Shown in pieces: positions 1 through 8,933 of a DNA stretch of 64,000 bases. The stretch comes from Rippkaea orientalis PCC 8801 (lineage in GTDB: Bacteria; Cyanobacteriota; Cyanobacteriia; Cyanobacteriales; Microcystaceae). The number at the start of each line of letters is the position of its first letter. Position 1 is the stretch's first letter. The stretch covers positions 3,628,097 through 3,692,096 of the forward strand of contig NC_011726.1 in assembly GCF_000021805.1 (NCBI RefSeq), read 5' to 3'. The notes beneath the pieces are model-generated. The model ran no database searches, had not been told where the DNA came from, and saw only the letters and a list, made by a program, of their open reading frames with translations. A program made the translations under genes and the position numbers.

Positions 1-1
1 G

Positions 2-88
2 AGTCAGTCTTTAATTTTAGTGAGTGATGATAATTTTAATCAAACTCAGGTGACTCAGTTTCTTTTGTTTCGATTAAAGCAAGAATAA
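2..88 (+). CDS. C-terminal end of a probable esterase-like phytase family protein (partial)
   Basis: Only the last 28 codons lie in the window; the frame is open to the left edge and stops at TAA 86-88. The tail reads LILVSDDNFNQTQVTQFLLF, which resembles the C-terminus of the cyanobacterial 'esterase-like activity of phytase' beta-propeller proteins. The assignment rests on this short tail and is an inference. Confidence 0.5.
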   Translation, partial: SQSLILVSDDNFNQTQVTQFLLFRLKQE

Positions 89-134
89 TACAGTCAATGA
101 GCAAACATTATCATACAGTTGGCTAGGAAATCTT

Positions 135-1685
135 CTATCCAAGAGAGTGTACTCTCTCGTTAAGTTGAGCAACAACATGACGACTCGATTCTAAAGAACC
201 TGTAATCCATCCAGGGTAATAACTGAGGTGTTCTCCCGCTAAATAAATATGATCATCGGGTTGATTTAATTGGGGATAGACAGTTTTTCTCATGTCAGTA
301 TTATACATTGCCCAACCTCCTAAATTATAGGGAAGTTTGTGCCAAGGAACATAGAACCCGCTTTCAAATTCTTCTAAATATTGGGGGTGAATTTTGCTTC
401 CTTGTTGTAGAACTAATTTTTCTCTTTCTTGAATTGATAAATTACCAAAATATTGAGCTTTTTCTTCATAATTATAGGCTCCGACTAAAATACCTTTTTG
501 CGAAAAGAAATGATCTGAGGGATAAAAAATTTGAGTTATATTTTGATTAGTGTAGGAAATTCCGCCAAAAATTCGATCATCTTCTTCCCAAAACCGTCTT
601 TTAAACTGTAATCCTACTTTGGATGTTGCCATATAGGGAATGCTAGAAATTGCCTGTTTCATAGGTTGGGAAAAATCAGAGGGAATACTTTTTAAAACGG
701 TTAAAGGAATCGTACAAATACAATAGTCTCCTGTTATTGATTGTCTTTTTTGCTGTTTATCTAAGTAAATAATTTTGACTCCTGTTGTTGTTTTGCGAAT
801 TTCTTGTACAGGAGATTCTAAGGAGATTTTTCCCTTGATTTTATTGACAAACGCTTTACTTAACTGATCTATTCCTCCAACAATTTGTAATAAACTAATC
901 TGATGATTGAAGGTTGTTTCATTTAAAATATACCAAGAAAATCCATATTGAATAATCGCTGATAAATCAAAAGGAGACTCAATGACTCCTGGGTTTAAAG
1001 AGGCTCCTGGTAAAGTAGAATACCCTCTATTGCGAGATCCTTTATAAAATAAATCAGGGGAAAGATTTCCTTCTAATTGTAAAAAAGTGACTAATTTTTC
1101 TTGATCTTCTTTAGTTAATTCGAGATCTAAAGCATCTTGATTGATCGCTTTTGCTAAAAGTTCATTTTTATAGCCAAGAAAATCTTGTTTAATTTCTCTT
1201 ATTCTAATTTTTTTATTGGATAATTTACCAACATCTACTTGATAATAATAAGCTGCTTCATTGACATGGTTAAATGGTTCAATAGGAACTCCTAATTCTT
1301 GGCAATAATCGAGGGTTACATGGTGTTGAGCAATACGAGTTGCACCCGCATTAAAATATAAATCTTCATCAAAAGTTGATTGTTGTGTTTGTCCATCAAT
1401 TTCAGTTGATTTTGTTGTATTTCTGACAGTAAAACATCTACCACCAATTCTATTATTAGCTTCTAAAATAACACAATGGTAGCCTAATTTTTCTAATTCA
1501 TAGGCTGCACATAATCCGGCTACTCCGGCTCCTAAAACAATGACTGTTTTAGGTTGATTAATTGGTTTTAGTTCTAATTTTTTTGATGCTTTTGCAGGTT
1601 GTGATAATAAATCTAAAGCAATCATCGCAGCATAGGTTGAACCGGCTGATGCTGCTACTAAACTCAAAAAGTCTCGGCGTTTCAT
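135..1685 (-). CDS. Tat-exported flavin monoamine oxidase family protein
   Basis: FAD-dependent amine oxidase of 516 residues. The N-terminus KRRDFL followed by a small-residue stretch is a twin-arginine (Tat) signal, so the enzyme is probably folded with FAD and exported to the periplasm. The dinucleotide-binding motif VLGAGVAGLCAAYELE lies near residue 50 and is followed by EANNRIGGR. The C-terminal IYLAGEHLSYYPGWITGS is the usual second FAD contact of the L-amino-acid/monoamine oxidase family. The family oxidises amines or amino acids, releasing H2O2 and ammonia; the substrate cannot be read from sequence. It is transcribed in the same direction as the kinase gene upstream, 40 bp away, but a shared operon is not certain. 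Confidence 0.85.
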   Translation of the reverse strand: MKRRDFLSLVAASAGSTYAAMIALDLLSQPAKASKKLELKPINQPKTVIVLGAGVAGLCAAYELEKLGYHCVILEANNRIGGRCFTVRNTTKSTEIDGQTQQSTFDEDLYFNAGATRIAQHHVTLDYCQELGVPIEPFNHVNEAAYYYQVDVGKLSNKKIRIREIKQDFLGYKNELLAKAINQDALDLELTKEDQEKLVTFLQLEGNLSPDLFYKGSRNRGYSTLPGASLNPGVIESPFDLSAIIQYGFSWYILNETTFNHQISLLQIVGGIDQLSKAFVNKIKGKISLESPVQEIRKTTTGVKIIYLDKQQKRQSITGDYCICTIPLTVLKSIPSDFSQPMKQAISSIPYMATSKVGLQFKRRFWEEDDRIFGGISYTNQNITQIFYPSDHFFSQKGILVGAYNYEEKAQYFGNLSIQEREKLVLQQGSKIHPQYLEEFESGFYVPWHKLPYNLGGWAMYNTDMRKTVYPQLNQPDDHIYLAGEHLSYYPGWITGSLESSRHVVAQLNERVHSLG

Positions 1686-1725
1686 TCTAATTTAAGTCAA
1701 TCAGTCTAGAATAAAAAAGTGTTGG

Positions 1726-4113
1726 TTAATTACAAGTAATCCCAGCTTCTTGAGCGGATTTATATTTAGCTAAAACAAACATATAACCGTAGGGTGAGCA
1801 TTTACTAGGGACAACCTTAACTAATTCTACTACTTTTTCAGCGCGATCGCCACTTAATTCAAAACTAATTTTTCCGGTTGCTCCTTTAGTTTCAAAGTTA
1901 GGACGTTTTAAACTTTTATAAAGTGCATTGCGTTCAATATTAGGGTTAAAAATCGATTGTAATTTTTGAATAATATCTAACTTGGGTTTCTCTTTTAAGG
2001 CTATTGCCATAACTAAAGCTGCATCATAGGACATAGCGGTTCTACTACTAATATTTCCGTCCCACATTTTCTTAGCTTCTTTGGCAAAAAATTGATTAGA
2101 ACTGGATAAATAATGCCAAGAAATGGCCACAACTAAGCCATTACTCAACTCTCGTTCTTGCAGGATATCAGTGGTATAAAGACTATCTCCTCCTACCATT
2201 AAATATCTTCCTTGATTGGCTCTAATAACTTTCAATGCGTTAGGAAAAGCATAGGGGTTAGATTTAGCATCAGGAAATAAAACGATACTGGTTCCTTGAC
2301 GATTTTCTCCTTGACGAATAGCTTCTTCTGCATTAAAAATCGGATTAGAGAGATCAAATTGTTTAACAACTTGTCCCCCTTTTTCATCAAATCGAATTAA
2401 GAAACGCTCATGTAAAGAACGACTATAGGCACTATTGGGGTTATAAAAAACCATAGCTTTTTTCTGTTTAGCTACATCATAGAGATAATCGACTAACGCT
2501 TCAGCATTGACTCTATCACGGGGAATTGTCCGAAAAAATAAAGGGTGATTTTCGGTTAAACTCTCGGCTGTACTGGTGGGGGAAATCAATAATAAATTAT
2601 TCATTTCATAGATGGGTAAAACCGAACGGGTACTATCACTGGTATAATGTCCAACAACCCCTAAAACTTGCCCTTGATTAGATAATTTTTCGGCAATATT
2701 TTTCGCCCTTCCTGTATCATTAAAATCATCGGAAATCACTACTCTTAACCCATGACCATTAATGCCGCGATCGCTATTAATCGCTGTTTGTAGTTGAGCC
2801 ACTCCGCGCAAAATTTCTTTGCCAGAATCTCCTCCATCAGCCGGATTTCCTAACGGTATAGCTACGGCAATTGTATAAAAGGGAATACCGTCAACTTTTA
2901 AGCGAGCATTATTCAAATAAATGAGAGTTTCTGGGTCTTTAAGTTCTTTTTTTCTCGCTTTTTCTAGCCATTCTACTGCTTCTTGATAACGTCCATTGAG
3001 ATAGGACTTAACCCCCTCTTGTTTTTCAGGTAAAGCAATACTTTTACTTAAAATTTCTTCACCACAACTGAGGTTATCTCCGATAACTTTAGCGCAAGTT
3101 TTCGGAATTAGAGTGATAATTATCCCCATTCCTAATAATAAAGAAGTTACGCCAATTCCCCACCAAATTTGCGGAGAACCTCGGCGTTTTTGCGGCAAAG
3201 AATTAACCGTAGGAGGTGCAAGCGTAGGTTGATAGTTTTGGGGGTGAGTCAAGCTAGAATTATCCATCTGACGGAGATCTTCTAGTGCTTCAACGGCCGA
3301 GTAATAGCGATCGCTAAACATATAGCGCACCATTCTCATCAAAATACGCTCTAATTCTGGACTTATACTCATAATTGGCCGATCTGCTGTGGCATAACGC
3401 CAGATAACGTCCCCTGTACTGGGGTCGGTGGGTAATGCTCTTGGATGTACCCCAGTTAACCCCTGAATGCAAATCATCCCCAAGCTATAGAGATCGCTAT
3501 TGAGTTGAGGCTGACCACTTTGTTGTTCTGCGGACATATAGCCAGGGGTTCCAATGGCGATGGTTCCCCCTGATGCTTCTGAGTAGGTAGCGGCCATCGT
3601 CCCAATTTCTTTAACCGCACCAAAATCCAGGAGAACAATTTTGCCGTCTTTTTTGCGTCTTCTGAGATTAGAAGGTTTAATATCCCGATGAATGATGTGT
3701 TGTTGATGAACAAAAGAAAGTACCTCAAGGGTATCTTGTAGCAGTTGTTTGACCTCTGTTTCACTTAAAGGTAAACATCCTGTTCCAATTTCTTGAGAGA
3801 GATCGTGTCCGTCAATATATTCTTGAATTAAGTAAAATTTATTATTTTCGCTAAAATATTCAAAAAGTCTAGGAATTTGGGGATGTTCTCCCAGTCGCGC
3901 TAAGGTTTTTCCTTCTCGCAGAAATCGTTTTTCCACCTCTTGTAAGATTTTCGGATCGGATGATTGGGGTTGAATAATTTCTTTAACGACACATAGAGGA
4001 TGTTTTGGGTTAGCAAGATCTTGTGCTTGATAGGTTCTACCAAACCCACCTACCCCTAATTGACTGATGATTTTATAGTGTTGATGGAAAATATCCCCTG
4101 GATTCAACGACAT
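1726..4113 (-). CDS. receptor-like Ser/Thr protein kinase with extracytoplasmic ligand-binding domain
   Basis: Hanks-type kinase fused to a sensor domain. I chose the ATG at 4113 (795 residues, MSLNPGD) over a TTG 21 bp upstream because AGGA sits six bases before it. The kinase domain covers about residues 10-280: glycine loop GVGGFG 20-25, ATP lysine K44 in CVVKEI, catalytic HRDIKPSN 142-149, DFG 163-165, GTPGYMSAEQ near 188. A proline-rich linker leads to one membrane helix at about 316-336. A short repeat-like helical segment follows (YLNGRYQEAVEWLEKA), then from about residue 420 a LivJ/ANF-type periplasmic binding fold starting IAVAIPLGNPADGG. The design implies that a small ligand outside the membrane controls phosphorylation inside. 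Ligand and targets are unknown. Confidence 0.88.
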   Translation of the reverse strand: MSLNPGDIFHQHYKIISQLGVGGFGRTYQAQDLANPKHPLCVVKEIIQPQSSDPKILQEVEKRFLREGKTLARLGEHPQIPRLFEYFSENNKFYLIQEYIDGHDLSQEIGTGCLPLSETEVKQLLQDTLEVLSFVHQQHIIHRDIKPSNLRRRKKDGKIVLLDFGAVKEIGTMAATYSEASGGTIAIGTPGYMSAEQQSGQPQLNSDLYSLGMICIQGLTGVHPRALPTDPSTGDVIWRYATADRPIMSISPELERILMRMVRYMFSDRYYSAVEALEDLRQMDNSSLTHPQNYQPTLAPPTVNSLPQKRRGSPQIWWGIGVTSLLLGMGIIITLIPKTCAKVIGDNLSCGEEILSKSIALPEKQEGVKSYLNGRYQEAVEWLEKARKKELKDPETLIYLNNARLKVDGIPFYTIAVAIPLGNPADGGDSGKEILRGVAQLQTAINSDRGINGHGLRVVISDDFNDTGRAKNIAEKLSNQGQVLGVVGHYTSDSTRSVLPIYEMNNLLLISPTSTAESLTENHPLFFRTIPRDRVNAEALVDYLYDVAKQKKAMVFYNPNSAYSRSLHERFLIRFDEKGGQVVKQFDLSNPIFNAEEAIRQGENRQGTSIVLFPDAKSNPYAFPNALKVIRANQGRYLMVGGDSLYTTDILQERELSNGLVVAISWHYLSSSNQFFAKEAKKMWDGNISSRTAMSYDAALVMAIALKEKPKLDIIQKLQSIFNPNIERNALYKSLKRPNFETKGATGKISFELSGDRAEKVVELVKVVPSKCSPYGYMFVLAKYKSAQEAGITCN

Positions 4114-4257
4114 AGCAGTTCCTAACTTTATCAAGTTATTGTACCTCTAATAAGCCTCAACTATCTATAATTAGAGATAGATGGTAGTCAATAATAGGTT
4201 TTCTTATTTTTCGATGACTATTACTCCTGTTTTTGATTAACAAATTAGGTTAATTAC

Positions 4258-5064
4258 ATGAAAGACGCAATTGAAGCACAGTATATCCATGGCTATGGTT
4301 TTGAGGAAAGAGATCGTCTCATTAGGCAAGCCTACTATTGGAAAGATTCTCTTATTTTAAAAGATCTTGCCTTAGAAAAAAACAAAAAATTATTAGAAAT
4401 AGGTTGCGGGGTTGGAGCGGTTTTAGGAATTTTAGGAAAACACTATCCAGACCTAAGCTTAGCAGGAATTGATCTAGAATCTTATCAAATTAATTCAGCG
4501 CGGGATTATCTTGAGGAATTAGGTTTATACAAGGTTGATTTACGCCAAGGAAATATTAATAATTTACCTTGGGATGATCATCAGTTTGATTATGTTTATG
4601 GGATTTGGATATTAGAACATATTAACGATCCCTTACCTTGTTTAAAAGAAGTTTATCGGGTGCTTAAACCAGGAGGAAAAATCATCCTCACTGAAACCGA
4701 TTTAAAAACCTTATTAGTCTATCCTGATACGCCTGAGTTAAACTATCTCAATCAAGGGTTGTGGGATTTATTTGTGAAAAATGGCAACCCTTATATTGGC
4801 AGAAGACTAGGACAAATCCTTGAAGAAGTTGGATTTCAAAACGTCGAAAATAAAGGGTTAGGATTTAATTTTTGGAATCAAGAGTTACGGCTTTTTGTTG
4901 ATTATCTCAATGAATGGTTGCCCCCGACAATTCCCCAAATGGTTGAACAGTTAGGGTTAGATAAAAATACCCTAGAAGCGGGTTTAAACTATTGGCAAAA
5001 CGTGCCAAGTCTTCCGTCAAGTGTGGCTAGTGCAGTGGTTTATCGTGCCCAGGGATGGAAATGA
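4258..5064 (+). CDS. class I SAM-dependent methyltransferase
   Basis: A 268-residue Methyltransf_11/25-type protein. Motif I LLEIGCGVG is at about residues 45-53, the acidic motif II AGIDLES follows, and WILEHINDP and LKPGGKIIL are the later conserved blocks. The C-terminal 100 residues hold the acceptor-binding part, which I do not recognise, so the substrate is unknown. It is divergent from the kinase gene, with about 140 bp between the two starts, and convergent with pta. Confidence 0.8.
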   Translation: MKDAIEAQYIHGYGFEERDRLIRQAYYWKDSLILKDLALEKNKKLLEIGCGVGAVLGILGKHYPDLSLAGIDLESYQINSARDYLEELGLYKVDLRQGNINNLPWDDHQFDYVYGIWILEHINDPLPCLKEVYRVLKPGGKIILTETDLKTLLVYPDTPELNYLNQGLWDLFVKNGNPYIGRRLGQILEEVGFQNVENKGLGFNFWNQELRLFVDYLNEWLPPTIPQMVEQLGLDKNTLEAGLNYWQNVPSLPSSVASAVVYRAQGWK

Positions 5065-5109
5065 GTTTTGAGTTCTCAGTTAGATGATTATTATTTTATT
5101 GTTCATTGC

Positions 5110-7233
5110 CTATTGCCCATTCCCCATTCTCCCTGTCAGATGGATTTGTGATTGAATTGCAGTGATAACTACTGTATTAATAATATCGCCTACCGTACAA
5201 CCTCGACTGAGGTCATTAACAGGTTTTTTTAACCCTTGAAGAATGGGTCCGATCGCGATCGCCCCGGTTGCCCTTTGTACCGCTTTATAGGTATTATTTC
5301 CGGTATTTAAGTCAGGAAAAATAAACACCGTAGCCTGTCCTGCTACCCTAGAATTAGGCATTTTTTGTGCAGCGACTTGGGGATCAATCGCTGCATCATA
5401 TTGGATCGGTCCTTCGATGGCTAAATCTTGACGGCGTTTTTGGGAAATTTGCGCCGCTTTTCTGACTTTTTCTACCTCTTCTCCCTGTCCAGACTCCCCT
5501 GAAGAATAGGACAATAAAGCGACTTTTGGAGTAATATCGAAAGTTTTGGCAGTTTCGGCAGAAGTGATGGCAATTTCGGCTAATTCTTCAGCAGTGGGGT
5601 TAGGATTAACGGCACAATCTCCATACACTAACACATTGTGATTAAGACACATAAAAAAGACGGAGGAAACTAAAGAAATATCGGGTTGTGTTTTAATAAT
5701 TTGTAAGGCAGGTCGAATGGTGTGGCTAGTGGTATGAATTGCACCCGATACCATCCCATCTGCGTCTCCTTTATAGACCATCATTGTGCCAAAATAAGAC
5801 ACATCCATGATGCAGTCGTGGGCAGTTTCTAGGGTAGCCCCTTTATGTTTTCTGAGGTCATAAAAGGTCTGAACATAGTCATCAAATTTTGCAGATTCGA
5901 TGGGATTAATAATAGTTAATTGCTGAATATCTAGTTGTATGTTATTAGTTTTAACTATTCTTTCAATTTCTTTTTTTTGCCCCAAAAGGGTAAGATCAAC
6001 AATATTTTTGGAGAGTAAAACTTCGGCTGCTTTAAGGATGCGGGGTTCGTTTCCTTCGGGGAGAACAATATGACGTTTTTGGGTCTTCGCTTGTTGAATG
6101 AGGTTATAGGTAAACATTTTGGGGGTTATTCCCTTGACCTCTATTGTACTAATTTGTTTTTCTAGGGTCATTAAGTTCACAAATTGATCAAAAAGATCGA
6201 TACTCCAATCGATTTTTTCGGTGTCTTCGGGGATAAGGGAACTATAGACTGCTTTGAGGTCGGATACGGTAGGATAGGTATAACTATTAACCCACAAAAT
6301 AGGCAAAGGATCGGTGAGCCCACTAATTAGCTGCGCGATGGACTGTTCGAGTTGATATTCGGTTGTTAGCAGTATTCCGGCTAAATTGGGGTAATTGGTG
6401 GATTGATGTGCCTGTAGCGTCCCAATAATCACGTCTCCTCGGTCTGAGGGGGTAACAACTAGACAGTTTTCATCAAATTGGCTGATCGCGTGTTGCATTT
6501 GCATCGCTGCGACGAGATAATTAAAAACAAGGTTATCTAAGCGATCGCGTCCGTAAAGAATTTGCGCGTTTAATTGTTGGGCAATTTCTCTAATTCTAGG
6601 ACTTCCTAATTTTTTGTCGTAGGGGATAATTGAGAGTAAATAGTTAGTATTTTTATAATCTTTTTCTAGGACATTTTTTAAGGGTTTAAGTTGACTTTGA
6701 TCGGCTTTATTGATGATAATTCCAATAATGGGGCATTGTTTTTCTCGATAGGTATCCACAGCAATTTCAATGGGGGCGATCGCTTCTTCTACAGATTTTT
6801 GATAACCATTCCCTAGGATTAAAATAGAACAGCCTAAATTTTTAGCAATTTTTGCATTAATATCAAATTCAAAGGCAGAACTTTCTTTAAGATAATCAGA
6901 TCCTTCACAGAGGATAAAATCACAGGTTTCTTCGAGTTTTTTGTATTTAGTAATAATAATTTCTAGAATTTCATCAAGGTTTTGATGTCCCATGAGGTTA
7001 CTCACTTCTGAATAGGGTAATCCATAGGACTCTTCATAGCTTTGAGGAAGGTTAAAATGGGAGAGAATTAAATTGAGATGTTGATCGGGTTGATGGTCGA
7101 TGGGATCTTGAATAATGGGTCTAAAAAAACCAACTCTCGTGGTTTTTCTCAGGAGGAGTTCCATAATTCCTAGTGAAATTAAGGATTTACCCGTTTTTCC
7201 TTCTGTCGTAGCAATGTATAGTGAATTAGTCAT
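5110..7233 (-). CDS. pta: phosphate acetyltransferase
   Basis: Interconverts acetyl-CoA and acetyl phosphate in the cytoplasm. At 707 residues it is the long Pta form: an N-terminal BioD/P-loop-like domain (TTEGKTGKSLISLG near residue 10), a middle DRTGG-type domain, and the catalytic PTA_PTB domain from about residue 370 (IVLPEGNEPRILKAA, later DGMVSGAIHTT and QATVFIFPDLNTGN). With acs at 36.7 kb the window codes for two routes between acetyl-CoA and acetate. No acetate kinase gene is adjacent. The gene is followed 30 bp upstream by a small exported protein in the same direction. Confidence 0.93.
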   Translation of the reverse strand: MTNSLYIATTEGKTGKSLISLGIMELLLRKTTRVGFFRPIIQDPIDHQPDQHLNLILSHFNLPQSYEESYGLPYSEVSNLMGHQNLDEILEIIITKYKKLEETCDFILCEGSDYLKESSAFEFDINAKIAKNLGCSILILGNGYQKSVEEAIAPIEIAVDTYREKQCPIIGIIINKADQSQLKPLKNVLEKDYKNTNYLLSIIPYDKKLGSPRIREIAQQLNAQILYGRDRLDNLVFNYLVAAMQMQHAISQFDENCLVVTPSDRGDVIIGTLQAHQSTNYPNLAGILLTTEYQLEQSIAQLISGLTDPLPILWVNSYTYPTVSDLKAVYSSLIPEDTEKIDWSIDLFDQFVNLMTLEKQISTIEVKGITPKMFTYNLIQQAKTQKRHIVLPEGNEPRILKAAEVLLSKNIVDLTLLGQKKEIERIVKTNNIQLDIQQLTIINPIESAKFDDYVQTFYDLRKHKGATLETAHDCIMDVSYFGTMMVYKGDADGMVSGAIHTTSHTIRPALQIIKTQPDISLVSSVFFMCLNHNVLVYGDCAVNPNPTAEELAEIAITSAETAKTFDITPKVALLSYSSGESGQGEEVEKVRKAAQISQKRRQDLAIEGPIQYDAAIDPQVAAQKMPNSRVAGQATVFIFPDLNTGNNTYKAVQRATGAIAIGPILQGLKKPVNDLSRGCTVGDIINTVVITAIQSQIHLTGRMGNGQ

Positions 7234-7263
7234 TGTTAATCATCCTTTCTAATTCCCTACTTT

Positions 7264-7722
7264 CTAATCTGGTAATGGCGTTCCTAAGATTCCTTCGCGT
7301 TGAGACACTCGTTCAATTTTAAAGTCTTCTATATTGTCTTCAAAACGCCTAAAAATTACTCTAATTTCATCATAACTAATGGCAATAGAAGCCCCTTGAG
7401 GTTGACTACATTTTACCCGTAATAAAGTCAAAAATCCGCTAGATTGTGGGTCAATATAAAAAGTTTTTTGACAAGTTGGGCTAATAAACCCTTCAATCGC
7501 TAATTGATTTAATGCCGCAATGCCTAACCGACTATTTAAAATATACTGCCACGCTTGAGATTTCTCAGCATCTGTCATTAAACGCCAGGAAATTTGCTTA
7601 GGGTTATTGGGTTGGTTCTGAGTTAATAAAAAAGCACTAGGTTTTGCGTCTATAGCGATCGGAAAAACAGTAATTATTCCTAAACTCAGGGAGAGAATTT
7701 GGGAAAGGGGTAAATGATTCAT
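7264..7722 (-). CDS. small exported protein of unknown function
   Basis: 152 residues. The first 26 residues look like a Sec signal peptide (hydrophobic LSLSLGIITVFPIAI, then A-K). The mature part has two cysteines (SPTCQKTF and RVKCSQPQ) that could form a disulfide in the periplasm. I do not recognise the family. It belongs to a run of minus-strand genes (8.3 to 5.1 kb) with short gaps, ending with pta. Confidence 0.7.
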   Translation of the reverse strand: MNHLPLSQILSLSLGIITVFPIAIDAKPSAFLLTQNQPNNPKQISWRLMTDAEKSQAWQYILNSRLGIAALNQLAIEGFISPTCQKTFYIDPQSSGFLTLLRVKCSQPQGASIAISYDEIRVIFRRFEDNIEDFKIERVSQREGILGTPLPD

Positions 7723-7734
7723 GAGTAGATTTAA

Positions 7735-8043
7735 TTATCGGTTGCGTTGATATTCTTCGAGTAAGTCAATTAAACTCACTTGACATTGCATTGGTAATAA
7801 TTCGAGTAGGGCAACTTTGAGTCTTCCTCCCCCTAACGGAACCTGAATTTGACGCAAAATAGAAAGGATAGCATCTTCATTTAATTCATTATTTTCTATC
7901 AAGGGATAGACTTGTTCAGCAACGGTAGTATGTAAATGTGCTTCCGTGAGATAAAGATGCCATTTAGCCACATCAATATAAATATTTTCGCCAATTTCGG
8001 CGGCGAGGGCTTCAATTGCTTGGGTGGTATTGGAATTAGCCAT
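7735..8043 (-). CDS. DUF3181-like cyanobacterial protein
   Basis: 102 residues, soluble, mostly helical. The body (AAEIGENIYIDVAKWHLYL near residue 15, then PLGGGRLKVALLELLP) resembles a small conserved cyanobacterial family that I believe is DUF3181; its role is unknown. The start overlaps the end of the upstream 2TM gene by 8 bp, so the two are probably translationally coupled. Confidence 0.72.
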   Translation of the reverse strand: MANSNTTQAIEALAAEIGENIYIDVAKWHLYLTEAHLHTTVAEQVYPLIENNELNEDAILSILRQIQVPLGGGRLKVALLELLPMQCQVSLIDLLEEYQRNR

Positions 8044-8287
8044 GGGATTTCTTAGAATAATCAGCGATCGCTACAATATATAGCAGATGAAACAGTAAAA
8101 TTGCCCCCCAAATACCCGTAACCCAAATAATCCAACTCCAGTCCGCTTGTTTAATATTGTGGACAAACCACAGACCAGAATTAGAAGCCAGAAAAATACC
8201 AACATGAACCGCAAAATTCATGCGATCATCAAGACGACGATAATCAGGATCAGCGCGATCGGGTTGACGAGGCCAGCGAGGAGGCAT
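8036..8287 (-). CDS. 2TM domain protein
   Basis: 83 residues. After a basic N-terminus (PPRWPRQPDR) come two hydrophobic helices, at about residues 25-45 and 50-72, joined by a short polar turn. This is the layout of the 2TM domain family, small inner-membrane proteins of unknown function. It heads the small-gene run toward pta and overlaps the next gene by 8 bp. Confidence 0.75.
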   Translation of the reverse strand: MPPRWPRQPDRADPDYRRLDDRMNFAVHVGIFLASNSGLWFVHNIKQADWSWIIWVTGIWGAILLFHLLYIVAIADYSKKSHG

Positions 8288-8357
8288 AGAGAATTAATAT
8301 TACTTATTAGAGTTTACTCAATTATTTTAACGCTGATCGTTATCAAAATAAATAATT

Positions 8358-8813
8358 TTAGAGAATGGTTAGATAGGTTTCTGTGGAGTTCATGGGTAAA
8401 AGGACTAATTTTTGATTTTTCAGATCCAATTCTATCCCTAATGCTTCTAAGGGAATGACTCCTAATAAAGGATTGCTACCCCCTGGTAATTCTAAACAGT
8501 CAAAGGTTCCTTCTCGTCCTAATAAAGAAATCTTGGCATCTTGAAAAATTCGGGCTTTAGTGAGTCCTGTTGCCGTTGCCACATCGACTTCTCTAAGTAA
8601 TTCTAAACCGAGTTGGGCGATCGCTTCTGACGGTAAACAAAGAGTAGTTGCCCCAGTATCAATTAAAACATTATCTAGGGTAATGGAACGAACGCGATCA
8701 GGGGTAATCATTCCCCGTTCTAAGTCTGCTTGGTCAATACGGTTAGTTATGGTAACAGTTGCGATAATTCTACCTATTTCTTGATTATTTGAAGTTTTTA
8801 CATTGCTAAACAT
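8358..8813 (-). CDS. retropepsin-like aspartic protease (clan AA)
   Basis: 151 residues. The active-site motif VLIDTGATTLCLP near residue 50 is the DTG(A/S) of clan AA single-domain aspartic proteases, which work as homodimers. The second hydrophobic motif LLGVIPLEALGIELD near residue 117 replaces the usual ILG strand. No signal peptide or membrane segment is seen, so it is probably cytoplasmic. Many cyanobacteria carry such short proteases of unknown substrate. Confidence 0.8.
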   Translation of the reverse strand: MFSNVKTSNNQEIGRIIATVTITNRIDQADLERGMITPDRVRSITLDNVLIDTGATTLCLPSEAIAQLGLELLREVDVATATGLTKARIFQDAKISLLGREGTFDCLELPGGSNPLLGVIPLEALGIELDLKNQKLVLLPMNSTETYLTIL

Positions 8814-8933
8814 TGAATCTTAAACCCCTATTTAACGCTGTATTTTTATTATAGAGTGTTTTCTCTGATTAATGATTAATTACGTTAAAATTAATCAAGC
8901 ATTTAAGACAGAGTTAACACAAAAATATTAATC

